A DNA stretch of 64,000 nucleotides from Verrucomicrobiota bacterium (GCA_016222825.1 JACRQF010000009.1:1240001-1304000); one strand, 5' to 3'; counted from the first letter of the stretch, positions 51,693 to 60,290 are shown. A program made the numbers and translations. The notes: generated by a model from the letters alone, not told the origin.

Positions 51693-51720
51693 ATCGTAGC
51701 TTCTTGCGGGCCTGCTGCAA
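51693..51720 (-). promoter_or_regulatory. Putative promoter of the nine-gene operon
   Basis: On the minus strand TTGCAG (51720-51715), a 16-base spacer and TACGAT (51698-51693), followed by the GGAGG ribosome-binding site and the ankyrin start 28 bases downstream. The only good element upstream of the operon. Confidence 0.45.
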
Positions 51721-51907
51721 GCTTAAGAATCGCAGCCGTCACTGCCGCCGGTTTCCGCCGTGATACTCCGCGACCCCGGACCCGCAAAGCGTGGCGCGCC
51801 ATGCTTGTCAATCGCCTGTGGACTTTGAGCGCCAACTCCACTACAAACCCACAGGTTCGTTTCCTGGCCGCCCGCCGGTCGGGGCGGCTTCGGAAACGAC
51901 GTGCGGA

Positions 51908-53608
51908 ATGAAAGCCAACGATTCAGATTTGCGCGAGCGGTTCGAGCGGTTGCAGGCGCTTCACAACATCAGCACCGCGCTGAACACCACGCTCGACCCG
52001 CGGCAGGTGGTCAGCCTTGTCTTGCGCGAAGCCGTGCGCGTCACCCAAGCCGACAGCGGCTCGGTGGTGCTCCTGAATCCCGAAACCGGCCGGCTGGACA
52101 TCGAGGACTCGTTCGGGCTGGGGCCGGACGCCGTGCGGGTCAAACTGCGCATGGGCGAAGGCATCACCGGATGGGTCGCCGAACACGCCCAGCCGTTGCG
52201 CGTCAGCGACGTGACCGGCGAGCGGCGCTACGTTGCCGTGCGCGAGGGCGTCCGCAGCGAACTGGCCGTGCCGCTGGAGTTTGAGGGCCAGGTCCAGGGT
52301 GTGCTCAACGTGGACAGCGACCGGCTTGGCGCGTTCAGCGCCGCCGACGAGGAACTGCTGCTGGCGATGGCGGTGCAGGCCGCGCGCGTCCTCCACAACG
52401 CATGGCTCATCCGCCAACTCCGCCAGCGCGCCACGCAGCTCGAAACGCTCATCACCATCGGCCAGGACATCCTGCTGCCGCTCACGCTGGAGGAAGTGCT
52501 CCGGCACATCGTGCATGAGGCGCGGCGTCTGATGCGGGCGCGGCTTTGCTCGGTGCTGCTGCTGACGCCGGACCGCGAGGAACTGGAGTTGAAGGCGAGC
52601 GACGGCGCGGGCGAGGATTATGTGCGGCGGCCAAACCTCAAGGTGGCCGACTGCCTGGTCGGCGTCGTTGTGCGACGCAAGCGGCACCTGACCATTCCCA
52701 ATGTCCAGGAAAGCGACCAGTATCGGCACACCGAGCTGGCACGCCAGGAGGGCTTGGTGTCGTTGTTGAGCGTGCCCCTCGTTTCCGGCGACGAGGCAAT
52801 CGGCGTGCTGTCGGTCTATACTGGCGAACCGCACCGTTTCTCCAACGACGAAATCCTGCTGCTGACGGCGTTGGCCGGCCTCGGTTCCGTGGCGGTGCGC
52901 AAGGCGCAGCTTTACGAAAAGGTCGTGGATGTCGAGGAACAGCTCCGCCAGAACGAACAACTCAGCGCGCTCGGCCTGCTCGCCGCGGAGATCGCCCACG
53001 AAATCCGCAACCCGCTCACGGTCGTCAAGATGCTCTTCCATGCGCTCGACCTCCGGTTTCCCGACGACGACCCGCGCTCCAAGGACGCGGCCATCATCGG
53101 GCAGAAGATGGACCAGATGAACCGCATCCTGGACCAGACGCTGACCTTCGCGCGGCGCAGCGAACCGGAGTTGAAGCCGGCCGACGTGAACGCGCTCTTC
53201 GACGACGTGTTGCTGCTCGTGCGCCACAAGCTCGCGCAACAGGGTATCACGCTCCAGTGGCGGCCGGCGGCCGACCTGCCGCCCGCGGCGCTGGACCGCA
53301 CGCAGATCGAGCAGGCTGCGCTCAACCTCATCCTCAACGCCGCGCAGGCCATGCCGCGGGGCGGCACGCTCACCATCGCCACGCAAGCGCGCGAGCCGGG
53401 CGTGTGTGTGAGCATCAGCGACACCGGCGTCGGCATGACGGACGAGATGCAGCAGCGGCTCTTCGAGGGGTTTCTCACCACCAAGACCGCCGGCACGGGC
53501 CTCGGCCTCGCCGTCGTGCGCAAGATCATTGACGCCCACCACGGCCGCATCGAAGTGGACAGCTCCCCCGGCAGAGGCACCACCTTCCGCGTGTTTTTGC
53601 CGGTGTAA
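51908..53608 (+). CDS. Soluble GAF-GAF sensor histidine kinase
   Basis: 566 residues from ATG at 51908. Two GAF domains (about residues 20-160 and 185-335) are followed by a coiled segment, the HisKA H-box EIAHEIRNPL with phospho-acceptor His364, and a HATPase_c domain with N-box ALNLILNAAQ (residues 471-480), G1 DTGVGM (505-510) and G2 GTGLGLAVV (from 529). No transmembrane helix, so a cytoplasmic signal such as a cyclic nucleotide, small molecule or redox state is likely. No response regulator is adjacent, so it is an orphan kinase here. It is immediately convergent with thiD. Confidence 0.95.
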   Translation: MKANDSDLRERFERLQALHNISTALNTTLDPRQVVSLVLREAVRVTQADSGSVVLLNPETGRLDIEDSFGLGPDAVRVKLRMGEGITGWVAEHAQPLRVSDVTGERRYVAVREGVRSELAVPLEFEGQVQGVLNVDSDRLGAFSAADEELLLAMAVQAARVLHNAWLIRQLRQRATQLETLITIGQDILLPLTLEEVLRHIVHEARRLMRARLCSVLLLTPDREELELKASDGAGEDYVRRPNLKVADCLVGVVVRRKRHLTIPNVQESDQYRHTELARQEGLVSLLSVPLVSGDEAIGVLSVYTGEPHRFSNDEILLLTALAGLGSVAVRKAQLYEKVVDVEEQLRQNEQLSALGLLAAEIAHEIRNPLTVVKMLFHALDLRFPDDDPRSKDAAIIGQKMDQMNRILDQTLTFARRSEPELKPADVNALFDDVLLLVRHKLAQQGITLQWRPAADLPPAALDRTQIEQAALNLILNAAQAMPRGGTLTIATQAREPGVCVSISDTGVGMTDEMQQRLFEGFLTTKTAGTGLGLAVVRKIIDAHHGRIEVDSSPGRGTTFRVFLPV

Positions 53609-53611
53609 AAA

Positions 53612-54379
53612 TCAAACCCGGCAGCGGCTTTGGAACTGTTTGGTGACGTGGCTCTTCGCCCGCCGCACCGCCTCGACCAGACCGGCTCCGCGCGCCAACC
53701 ACGCGGCGATAGCCGCCGAGTAGATGCAGCCGCTGCCGTGAATCTTCATCCCCGCCACTCGCGATGCGCGGAACTCATGAAGCCGCCCGCTCTCGCACAG
53801 CACGTCCACAGCGGCCTCGCCCTCCGGCAGATGGCCGCCTTTGATCAACACGGCGATTCCCAAGCGCGCGGAGAGCCGCTTCGTTGCTTCTCGCATTTCC
53901 TCAATGCCACGGATCGGCTCGCCGCCGAGCAACACACGGGCTTCGTCGAGGTTCGGCGTGACGAGCATCGCCAGCGGCAGCAGTTTGTCGCGCAGGGCTG
54001 CAACCGCCGGCGCGCTCAACAGCCGATGGCCGCTGCTGGACACCATGACCGGGTCCACGACGATGTTCTTCAGCCGCTGCCGCGCCAGTTCGCGCACCAC
54101 CGCCGCAACAATCGCCGCGTTCGCCAGCATCCCCGTCTTTACCGCGGCCGGCCGGGCTTCGTCACACACCGCCTCGATTTGCCGCGCGACGATCGCCGCT
54201 CGCGCCGTCTGGACGCCGGTGACCTCGCGGGCGTTCTGGCAGGTGATGGCGGTGATCGCGCTCGCGCCGCGCACGCCAAGCGCCCAGAACGCGCGCAAGT
54301 CCGCCTGCACGCCCGCGCCGCCGCTGCTGTCAGAGCCGGCAACGGTCAGCGCGAGGGGATGTGACCTTGTGGATTTCAT
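53612..54379 (-). CDS. thiD: Hydroxymethylpyrimidine (phosphate) kinase
   Basis: 255 residues, the usual ThiD length. Phosphorylates HMP and HMP-P for thiamine diphosphate synthesis in the cytoplasm, using ATP. Ribokinase-fold motifs: N-terminal VAGSDSSGGAGVQADLRAF, AVKTGML, VVDPVMVSSSG, VTPNLDEARVLLGG and, near the end, GSGCIYSAAIAAWL, the catalytic loop with the conserved Gly-x-Gly-Cys. It diverges from the DUF971 gene across only 24 bases. No other thiamine gene is adjacent, and no TPP riboswitch is seen in the small gap. Confidence 0.95.
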   Translation of the reverse strand: MKSTRSHPLALTVAGSDSSGGAGVQADLRAFWALGVRGASAITAITCQNAREVTGVQTARAAIVARQIEAVCDEARPAAVKTGMLANAAIVAAVVRELARQRLKNIVVDPVMVSSSGHRLLSAPAVAALRDKLLPLAMLVTPNLDEARVLLGGEPIRGIEEMREATKRLSARLGIAVLIKGGHLPEGEAAVDVLCESGRLHEFRASRVAGMKIHGSGCIYSAAIAAWLARGAGLVEAVRRAKSHVTKQFQSRCRV

Positions 54380-54394
54380 GACACCTGCTAGCTT
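54367..54394 (+). promoter_or_regulatory. Putative promoter of the DUF971 gene, overlapping the thiD start
   Basis: TTGTGG (54367-54372), 16-base spacer, TAGCTT (54389-54394), ending nine bases before the DUF971 ATG. The -35 box and spacer lie over the thiD start codon, so the divergent transcripts must overlap. Confidence 0.35.
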
Positions 54395-54403
54395 TTTGCG
54401 GAC

Positions 54404-54736
54404 ATGACTCCGAAAGATATTCAGCGCATCGGCGAAGAGCTAGCGATTTCGTGGCTGGACGGCCACGAAACCTATTTGAAGCTGGAGGAACTGCGCCGGC
54501 ACTGCCCGTGCGCCGGTTGCCAGGGCGAGCCTGACGTGCTCGGCCGCGTCCACCGGGGACCGCCGCCGACACTCACGCCTGAGAGCTTCCAACTGGTCAG
54601 CATCCAAGCCGTCGGCGGCTACGCGATCCAGCCGGTCTGGCAGGACGGCCACCACTCCGGCATCTATTCGTTCAGTTATCTGCGCTCACTTTGCCCTTGC
54701 GACGAATGTGCGAAGGCCCGGCAGCAGGCGGGTTGA
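54404..54736 (+). CDS. DUF971 domain protein
   Basis: 110 residues. DUF971 is the small domain related to the N-terminal part of gamma-butyrobetaine hydroxylase, sometimes fused to Mrp/ApbC-type Fe-S carriers. Hallmarks seen: ISWLDGHETYLKLEELRRHCPCAGCQGE with CPCAGC, AIQPVWQDGHHSGIYSFSYLRSLCPCDECA with CPCDEC. The cysteine pairs can bind zinc or help assemble Fe-S clusters. It diverges from thiD and is followed by the S2P operon on the other strand. Confidence 0.9.
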   Translation: MTPKDIQRIGEELAISWLDGHETYLKLEELRRHCPCAGCQGEPDVLGRVHRGPPPTLTPESFQLVSIQAVGGYAIQPVWQDGHHSGIYSFSYLRSLCPCDECAKARQQAG

Positions 54737-54738
54737 GA

Positions 54739-55515
54739 TCAGTAACTGGCCGCCCGCAGCAGTTCGATCTGCATCTGCGTGGCGTGCATCATCCAGCCGA
54801 GCATGGCGGCGAGGCCGAAGTAGATGAAACTCATCAACGCGCGCTGGCCCGGCGTCAACTCGAAGAACCGCCGCTCCGTTTCGCTCTGCCCGCGGAACAG
54901 CGCGAACACCCGCGGCAGCGACAGGCCGACGATCAGCAGGACGAAGATGTTGAACGAGGATTGCAGCAACACGAACACCATCAAGACCAGTCCCGCCACC
55001 CACAGCCACGGCGAGATCGCCGTCACAACCCGGCCGCCGTCCAGCGGCACAATCGGGATCAGGTTGAACAGGTTCAGCCAGAAGCCGGCGTAAGCCAGCA
55101 CGAGGAAAAGTGGATCCCTCAGAAACTCGTAAGTGAGCAGGCACACGAGCGCGCCCGCCGTGCCCATCAGCGGCCCGCCGATGCCGACCTGCGCTTCGAT
55201 CCAGGCATTGCGCGGCGCTTCCTTAAGCGCGATGGCCGCCCCCATGAACGGGATGAACACCGGCATGCCAACCTTCAGCCCGCACCGGCGCGCGGCGACG
55301 AGGTGCCCGCACTCATGCACGAACAGCAACACGACGAAGCCGGCCGCAAACCACCAGCCCCAGTAATAAGCATAGACGGCGATGCTCAGAATCATCGTGC
55401 CGCCGGTCTTGAGCAGGAACGGGAAGAACTTGAAGATGAGCACGGCGGCAGCGGCGATGGCCGCGAACCATTTCCTCCACGGGCTGTGATGTTGCGGTTG
55501 ATAAACGTGACTCAA
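54739..55515 (-). CDS. Site-2 protease-type intramembrane metalloprotease (M50)
   Basis: 258 residues, six to seven hydrophobic helices. Zinc motif HECGH at residues 67-71, and the third metal ligand region NLIPIVPLDGGRV further on, both in membrane helices as in M50 proteases. It lacks a PDZ domain, as in the minimal SpoIVFB/archaeal class. It may release a membrane-bound regulator or clean signal peptides. It overlaps the LemA-like gene stop by four bases (ATGA) and is the last gene of a three-gene operon. Confidence 0.92.
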   Translation of the reverse strand: MSHVYQPQHHSPWRKWFAAIAAAAVLIFKFFPFLLKTGGTMILSIAVYAYYWGWWFAAGFVVLLFVHECGHLVAARRCGLKVGMPVFIPFMGAAIALKEAPRNAWIEAQVGIGGPLMGTAGALVCLLTYEFLRDPLFLVLAYAGFWLNLFNLIPIVPLDGGRVVTAISPWLWVAGLVLMVFVLLQSSFNIFVLLIVGLSLPRVFALFRGQSETERRFFELTPGQRALMSFIYFGLAAMLGWMMHATQMQIELLRAASY

Positions 55516-56015
55516 CTCTTCTCTCCTTCCGTTGCTTCCAGAACAAACTCCTCGCGCGGCTCGTAATGAAAAACCCGCGCCACAACCGCCTGCCGCTCCA
55601 GCACCGCGTTGTAATCGCGGACTTGCGCGTTGTAATCGTCCGCCGCGCGTTGCACGGCCGCAAACGCCGCGGGCAGCGCCGCCGCGGCTTCGGCAAACCG
55701 CTCATCGCCGCCAATCGCAAGGGCGTCGCGCAAGCAACGGCTCAACTGGTCCTCCGACCGCGGTTTCATCGCAAAGCCGGAGACGAACTCCGCTTGCGTG
55801 AGCGCATCGTGCAGCGCGAGAATGCGCGGATCGTCGGGGCGCGCGGCATTGGCGACCATCTGGCGGCCCAGATCGTGGCGCTGTTCCAAGGCAGCCTGCG
55901 CGCGCGACCATGCGGCGGCGACGCGCGTGGCTTGTGCCTGGAGCCGGCGTTTGCCCAGCGCCAGCACCACGAGGGCCCAAAGCAGGGCCAGTCCGACAAT
56001 GCTGATGAGCGTCAC
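55512..56015 (-). CDS. LemA-family membrane-anchored protein
   Basis: 167 residues, shorter than most LemA proteins but with one N-terminal transmembrane helix (ISIVGLALLWALVVLALG) and a long four-helix coiled-coil-like body (ARVAAAWSRAQAALEQRHDLGRQMV). The C-terminal half contains VQRAADDYNAQVRDYNAVLE, the LemA signature YNxxVRxYN. Its function is unknown; homologues associate with the envelope and with stress proteases. It overlaps both neighbours by ATGA, coupling it to a DJ-1 family protein upstream and to the site-2 protease downstream. Confidence 0.85.
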   Translation of the reverse strand: MTLISIVGLALLWALVVLALGKRRLQAQATRVAAAWSRAQAALEQRHDLGRQMVANAARPDDPRILALHDALTQAEFVSGFAMKPRSEDQLSRCLRDALAIGGDERFAEAAAALPAAFAAVQRAADDYNAQVRDYNAVLERQAVVARVFHYEPREEFVLEATEGEKS

Positions 56016-56569
56016 AGCCGGGCTTGCACTCCCTGATTGATCTCGGCAGCCTGCTCCTTGCCGCAGAGCAGTTCAACCAGTTTGAAGGCGAACTCCATCG
56101 CCGTGCCCGCCGACTGGCTCGTCACCACCAGTCCGTCCACGACGACGCGCTCATCCACGACCTCGCCTGCGAGCAGCAGCGCGCGCGAACCGGGATGACC
56201 GGTGGCGCGCCGGCCCCGCAACACGCCGAAGGCCGACAGCACCGTCGGCGCGGCGCAGATGGCGGCGGTGATCTTGTTCCGGGCGCGCAGCCGCTCAACG
56301 AGCGTCTTGACGCGCGGATCGGCGCGGAGGTTGTTCGTGCCGGGCTGGCCGCCGGGCAGGACGATCATGTCGAACTCATCGGCGCGCGCCATTGCCTCAT
56401 CGAGAGCACAGTCCGGCAGGTGTTTGGTCTTGCGCGAAGCCTCGATCACACCCGGCTGCGTGCCCGCCACCGTCACTTCGACGCCGGCGCGGCGCAGGAT
56501 GTCTATAACGGTAATCGCCTCGATCTCCTCGAAGCCCGGCGCGAGTGGAACCAGAACCTTTTTCGTCAT
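56012..56569 (-). CDS. DJ-1/PfpI family protein (deglycase/YajL-like)
   Basis: 185 residues. Flavodoxin-like DJ-1 fold; the nucleophilic Cys sits in AAICAAPTVL (residue 105), preceded by DMIVLPGGQPGT, with the Glu of PGFEEIEA near residue 14-15 that stabilises the thiolate. YajL/DJ-1 proteins act as redox chaperones or deglycases. It begins the operon with the LemA-like and S2P genes (ATGA overlap downstream). The upstream gap to the sialidase gene is convergent. Confidence 0.93.
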   Translation of the reverse strand: MTKKVLVPLAPGFEEIEAITVIDILRRAGVEVTVAGTQPGVIEASRKTKHLPDCALDEAMARADEFDMIVLPGGQPGTNNLRADPRVKTLVERLRARNKITAAICAAPTVLSAFGVLRGRRATGHPGSRALLLAGEVVDERVVVDGLVVTSQSAGTAMEFAFKLVELLCGKEQAAEINQGVQARL

Positions 56570-56633
56570 CGTCCGACCCTAGCACGGAACATGGCTTGCG
56601 TTCAACGACGCTACCTGCTGTTCACGCGCCAAC

Positions 56634-58931
56634 TCACTTCTTTTTTCCACCGGTGGCTTGGTTGATGACAACGCGCTGGCGGAACTGGGCCGAGGCCCCC
56701 TTGCCAGCGGCCACGTCGTCCTCGGTGAAGGTGGCCATGAGAATCTGTTTCTCGGCGGTGCGCGCGAAGTCGTAGATGACGTAAATCGTGCCGTCGGGAG
56801 CTTGCACGCCGTCGGGATAGGAAACGCCGGCGCGCTCGTCGAGCATCAGGCCGCCGCGCCACGTCTTGCCGTCGTCGTCGGAGAGGTGCGCGATGAGATG
56901 GGAGCGCGTCTTTTTGTCGGGCGGCTCGTGGTGGACGAGAAGGAGTTTGCCGGAGGCGAGGCGGCGGATGAAGAACCGCGAGTTGAGGTGCGGGATGCTG
57001 GAGGGCTTGCCTTCGCTCCACGTCTTGCCGCCATCGGTGGAGACGCTCTCGCCAATGCCGTATTCCGTCCGCACGAGCGTCCAGAGGCTGCCATCGCGGC
57101 GCTCGACGATCATGTGCTCGTCGAAGACGCGCTTCGGCACCTGCGCGCCGATGCGGAGGTTCCAAGTCTTGCCCTTGTCGGCGGAGCACAGAACATTCGC
57201 GCCGGTTTCGGCAGCGAGGTTGTGGGCGTAGGCCATGTTCTTGAGGCCGGACGCATTGCGTTTCCAGACCGCGACGGGCAGCAACCACTCGCCGCTGGTG
57301 AGGACGGTAGGCTTGTTCATCATGATGCCGTTGCTGAGGCGGCGCGGTGCGGACCATTTCGGTTTTTCGTCGCCGGAATTTTCCGTGACGATGGCCCAAA
57401 CGCCGGCGCGGCCGTCCCACCACGACACGCCCTGCGCCCAGAAGAACCAGAGCCGGCCCTGCGGATCGTGCCAGAGGCACGGGTCGAACGCGCGCACCGC
57501 GCCGGGCGGGTCAATGACGAGTTTCACCTTCGACCACGATTTACCGTTGGCGCTGGTGACGAGCACGACGAAGTTGTCCGGGCCTTCGCCGGTGCCGCCG
57601 CCATACCACGTGGCCCAGAGGCGGCCGTTGGCGGCGCGCTCGATGCCGGGGATGCCCTGGAACGCACGCACGCTGTCGGCGTATTGCGGGCCGAGGTCGG
57701 TGTTGGCGAATGCCGGCTGGAGCGCGGGGTCGCGGACGATCTCCGCGCCGAGTTCGTCGATCTCCTTCATCGTGAAGCGGACGCTGACGATGAACGGCGA
57801 CTCGCCGGCGATCCAGTGGCCGTAGGTCGTGCTGACGAACGTGCCGTCGGGCAGCAGTTCGAGGCCGGCATAGGTGCAATCGGCGCCCTTGTGGTTGTCC
57901 ATCAGCCGCACGCGATACTGCCCCTCGCGGCCGTGGACGATGTCGTCGTAGGTGCCAACCCAGCCGACCCAATCGCCGTAGGTTGGACTTTCGTGCGTCG
58001 TGTCGCGGAACGTGATGAACAATCGGCCGTCGGGCGCGTAGCGGGCGACGTGGCGGTCGCCTGTGAGCGCGCCGGGCAACTCGCGCGGCTCCGTCCACGT
58101 CTCGCCCTCGTCGTTGGAGAAGATGACGAACGAGTTGAGTTGGCGGCTGTTTTCGCGCAGCAACACGACGAGTTGCTTGCCGTCGGGCGAGCGCACGATG
58201 CCCGGCTCGCACAGGTGAGCGCCCGGCCGCGACGCGATGGCGACGGGCTGGCCCCACGTGAGGCCGCCGTCGGTGGAGATGGTCTTGTAAACGATGAACT
58301 TCGGCGGGCCTTTGTGCTTCGTGCAAGGCGAGCCATGAACCTCGTCCGGCCCGCCGCGCAGGAACCGGCCGTCGTCGTGGAAGAGGGCCATGTAGTTGCC
58401 GTTCTTGAGCCGCTCGACGCTGGCCATCGTGACAACGCCGCCGAAGTCACCGATGGGGTTGAGTTCGCTCCAAGTCGCGCCGTCGTCCTCCGACACGGCC
58501 ATGCGGATCGGGTAGAGGCCGGAGAACATGATGAGCCGCTTCTTGCCCGCAGCGTCCACGACACGGTGAATCGTCGGCACTTCTAGCGATGTGGCCCAAC
58601 TCGAAGGTGTTGGCAGCCGCTCGGACCATGTGCGACCGCCGTCGGTGCTGCGCTTCATCACGACCGCGCCGCGCCCGTGGCCTTTCGGATAGACGGCGAT
58701 CATCGTCTTGCCGTCTTCGAGCAACACGGTGGTCGGGTGGCCAAGATACTGGCCGGGTTCCTTGTCCACAACGACCTGCCGCTCCGTCTGGCTCGCGAGG
58801 TCAATCAGCGGGACGTTGTAGCCGCGCGACTGCGGCTTCGGCGCGGGAGTGGCGGCGAAGTTGGTGGACGTGATGGTTGCGAGCAGGAGAAAGGCGGCGT
58901 TCTTGATCAACCAGTTGTGGCGAGCATTCAT
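56634..58931 (-). CDS. Large secreted multi-Asp-box sialidase-like protein
   Basis: 765 residues from the ATG that has GGAG eight bases upstream; an in-frame ATG 13 codons earlier (58970) encodes repeat-derived residues. Signal peptide NAAFLLLATITSTNFAA. At least seven Asp-boxes are seen: STDGGRTW, SEDDGATW, STDGGLTW, SNDEGETW, SADKGKTW, STDGGKTW and SDDDGKTW. They are spread over the whole chain, so two propellers in tandem are likely. A putative exo-sialidase or related glycosidase, substrate unknown. It lies next to the ThuA gene in the same direction, 110 bases apart. Confidence 0.85.
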   Translation of the reverse strand: MNARHNWLIKNAAFLLLATITSTNFAATPAPKPQSRGYNVPLIDLASQTERQVVVDKEPGQYLGHPTTVLLEDGKTMIAVYPKGHGRGAVVMKRSTDGGRTWSERLPTPSSWATSLEVPTIHRVVDAAGKKRLIMFSGLYPIRMAVSEDDGATWSELNPIGDFGGVVTMASVERLKNGNYMALFHDDGRFLRGGPDEVHGSPCTKHKGPPKFIVYKTISTDGGLTWGQPVAIASRPGAHLCEPGIVRSPDGKQLVVLLRENSRQLNSFVIFSNDEGETWTEPRELPGALTGDRHVARYAPDGRLFITFRDTTHESPTYGDWVGWVGTYDDIVHGREGQYRVRLMDNHKGADCTYAGLELLPDGTFVSTTYGHWIAGESPFIVSVRFTMKEIDELGAEIVRDPALQPAFANTDLGPQYADSVRAFQGIPGIERAANGRLWATWYGGGTGEGPDNFVVLVTSANGKSWSKVKLVIDPPGAVRAFDPCLWHDPQGRLWFFWAQGVSWWDGRAGVWAIVTENSGDEKPKWSAPRRLSNGIMMNKPTVLTSGEWLLPVAVWKRNASGLKNMAYAHNLAAETGANVLCSADKGKTWNLRIGAQVPKRVFDEHMIVERRDGSLWTLVRTEYGIGESVSTDGGKTWSEGKPSSIPHLNSRFFIRRLASGKLLLVHHEPPDKKTRSHLIAHLSDDDGKTWRGGLMLDERAGVSYPDGVQAPDGTIYVIYDFARTAEKQILMATFTEDDVAAGKGASAQFRQRVVINQATGGKKK

Positions 58932-58932
58932 G

Positions 58933-59003
58933 TTCAAAACTCCAAATTTCGAAAAAATGCCAAGATTCAAACTCCAGTTTGTGTTTGGAGCTTGGAACTT
59001 GGT
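58933..59003 (-). repeat. Heptamer-period inverted repeat before the sialidase gene
   Basis: On the + strand, seven-base units TGTTTGG, AGCTTGG, AACTTGG (58982-59002) face CCAAGAT, TCAAACT, CCAG and CTCCAAA on the other side, so the arms pair imperfectly. It covers the gap and the first codons of the longer start of the sialidase gene. Confidence 0.75.
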
Positions 59004-59041
59004 GCTTCTTTGTTCTTACTGCGAAATCCAACCGTGTCAGG

Positions 59042-59911
59042 TCACTTCACGCTGCGCGCCTCATAGCCTGGCTTCGGTTTGCCGTTGGCAGCGAGCTTGT
59101 CGCAGGCCCAGAGCATGCCGCGGGTGACGAGATCGAGGTAGCGGGCGTCGCCAACGGTGATGTTGTTATGGCCGATGGTGGTGTTGAAGACGCGGGTCTT
59201 GCCGTTGTAGGCGCTGGTCCACGTAACAACCCAGTTCGTTTCCTTTTCCGTGACCTCTTCGGTGCCGTCCTTCAGTTTCTTCTTCTGCTTGGCGATCTGC
59301 CGGCCCATCGCGAGCGGGTGGGCATTGTCGAGAACCTTGACGTTGTTGTAGTGCTCCTCGTTGACGGTCACCCAGTCGCTCAGTCCGCGCGTGACCGGAT
59401 GGTTCGGGTCCACGTGGCTGATGGCGATCGGCGCCTGCGGACCGTGGCCGCTCGATTGGAGGCCGAGGTAATCGAACCAGAGCGCGCGCTGCGAGCCAGA
59501 CGCGGCAGGTTCGCCGGGATTGCCGATGCGGTAGCAGTGCATCGCGCAGTGGAGGTTCACGCCGGGGATGCCGTCGCGGTGCGGTTTGAGCACGCCCTCG
59601 ATGACGGCGGGATCGGAGATGCCAGCGGCGCACTCGTCGTGGATGACGACGTCGTAGCCGGTGGCGTAGTCCGGCTTGCCGTAGAACGAGAACGGCGGCT
59701 TCACGCTCCGGTCCTCGGAGTAGAGGATGTCCACGACGACGTTCGCGCGCTCCTCGATGCCTTTCTTCAGAATGTCTTTCTGCGTCTTGTAGTCGTGGCA
59801 GCAACCGCCGGCGATCAGCAGCGCCTTGAGCGGCTTCGGCGCGTCGGCGGCGCGGGTGGCGGCGGGACAATAGATCAGGATGGCGGCAAGGATGCAGGGC
59901 AGTCGAGTCAC
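59042..59911 (-). CDS. Exported ThuA-like protein
   Basis: 289 residues from a GTG, chosen because it starts a clean signal peptide (VTRLPCILAAILIYCPAATRA) with AAAGG upstream; an ATG at 59,962 or 60,010 would add a charged N-terminal region. The mature chain is a class I glutamine-amidotransferase-like fold of the ThuA family: KALLIAGGCCHDYKTQKDIL, YDVVIHDECAAGISD, GIPGVNLHCAMHCYRIG, NHPVTRGLSDWVTVNEEHY and NWVVTWTSAYNGKTRVFNTTIGH. ThuA is associated with 3-keto-sugar metabolism beside the oxidoreductase ThuB. Here it diverges from a Gfo/Idh/MocA gene (60291) across a 379-base gap, reproducing that pair in exported form. Confidence 0.85.
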   Translation of the reverse strand: MTRLPCILAAILIYCPAATRAADAPKPLKALLIAGGCCHDYKTQKDILKKGIEERANVVVDILYSEDRSVKPPFSFYGKPDYATGYDVVIHDECAAGISDPAVIEGVLKPHRDGIPGVNLHCAMHCYRIGNPGEPAASGSQRALWFDYLGLQSSGHGPQAPIAISHVDPNHPVTRGLSDWVTVNEEHYNNVKVLDNAHPLAMGRQIAKQKKKLKDGTEEVTEKETNWVVTWTSAYNGKTRVFNTTIGHNNITVGDARYLDLVTRGMLWACDKLAANGKPKPGYEARSVK

Positions 59912-60290
59912 GGAGTCATGCCTTTCGTCGTTTGGGTTTCGGTTTCCGGTTGGAGAAGACATTTTCCGGCGGGAAAACTCAAGCGGAAAGAGACTGGCGC
60001 AAGCTTCCATCCACTTGGGATTGTCACAAAGGCGAGATGGCTTGGCGAACGCTTCCGCTTTCGCAGGAGCGGCAGGCCGGCGGCGGGCGCCCGGACGATG
60101 GCGACGCCGGTTGCATCACGGCACTGTTGAGCCAGAGCCGGTGGATTTTGTGCTGTTGCAGCTACGTAACGGAAACTTCACGGACTGATGAAAATCGGAA
60201 CTGGCTAGAAGCTTGCGCCACTTTGATTGCTCGACCTGACGGGCGCGATTTGGCACAAACGACGGCGTCAACCAACGAAAGGCAAGCGTC
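59912..60290 (+). other. Divergent region between ThuA and Gfo/Idh/MocA genes
   Basis: About 380 bases. I see no gene, tRNA or known riboswitch. A possible GAAAGG ribosome-binding site precedes the + strand ATG at 60291. Short ORFs here lack homology. It probably carries the promoters of both genes. Confidence 0.4.
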
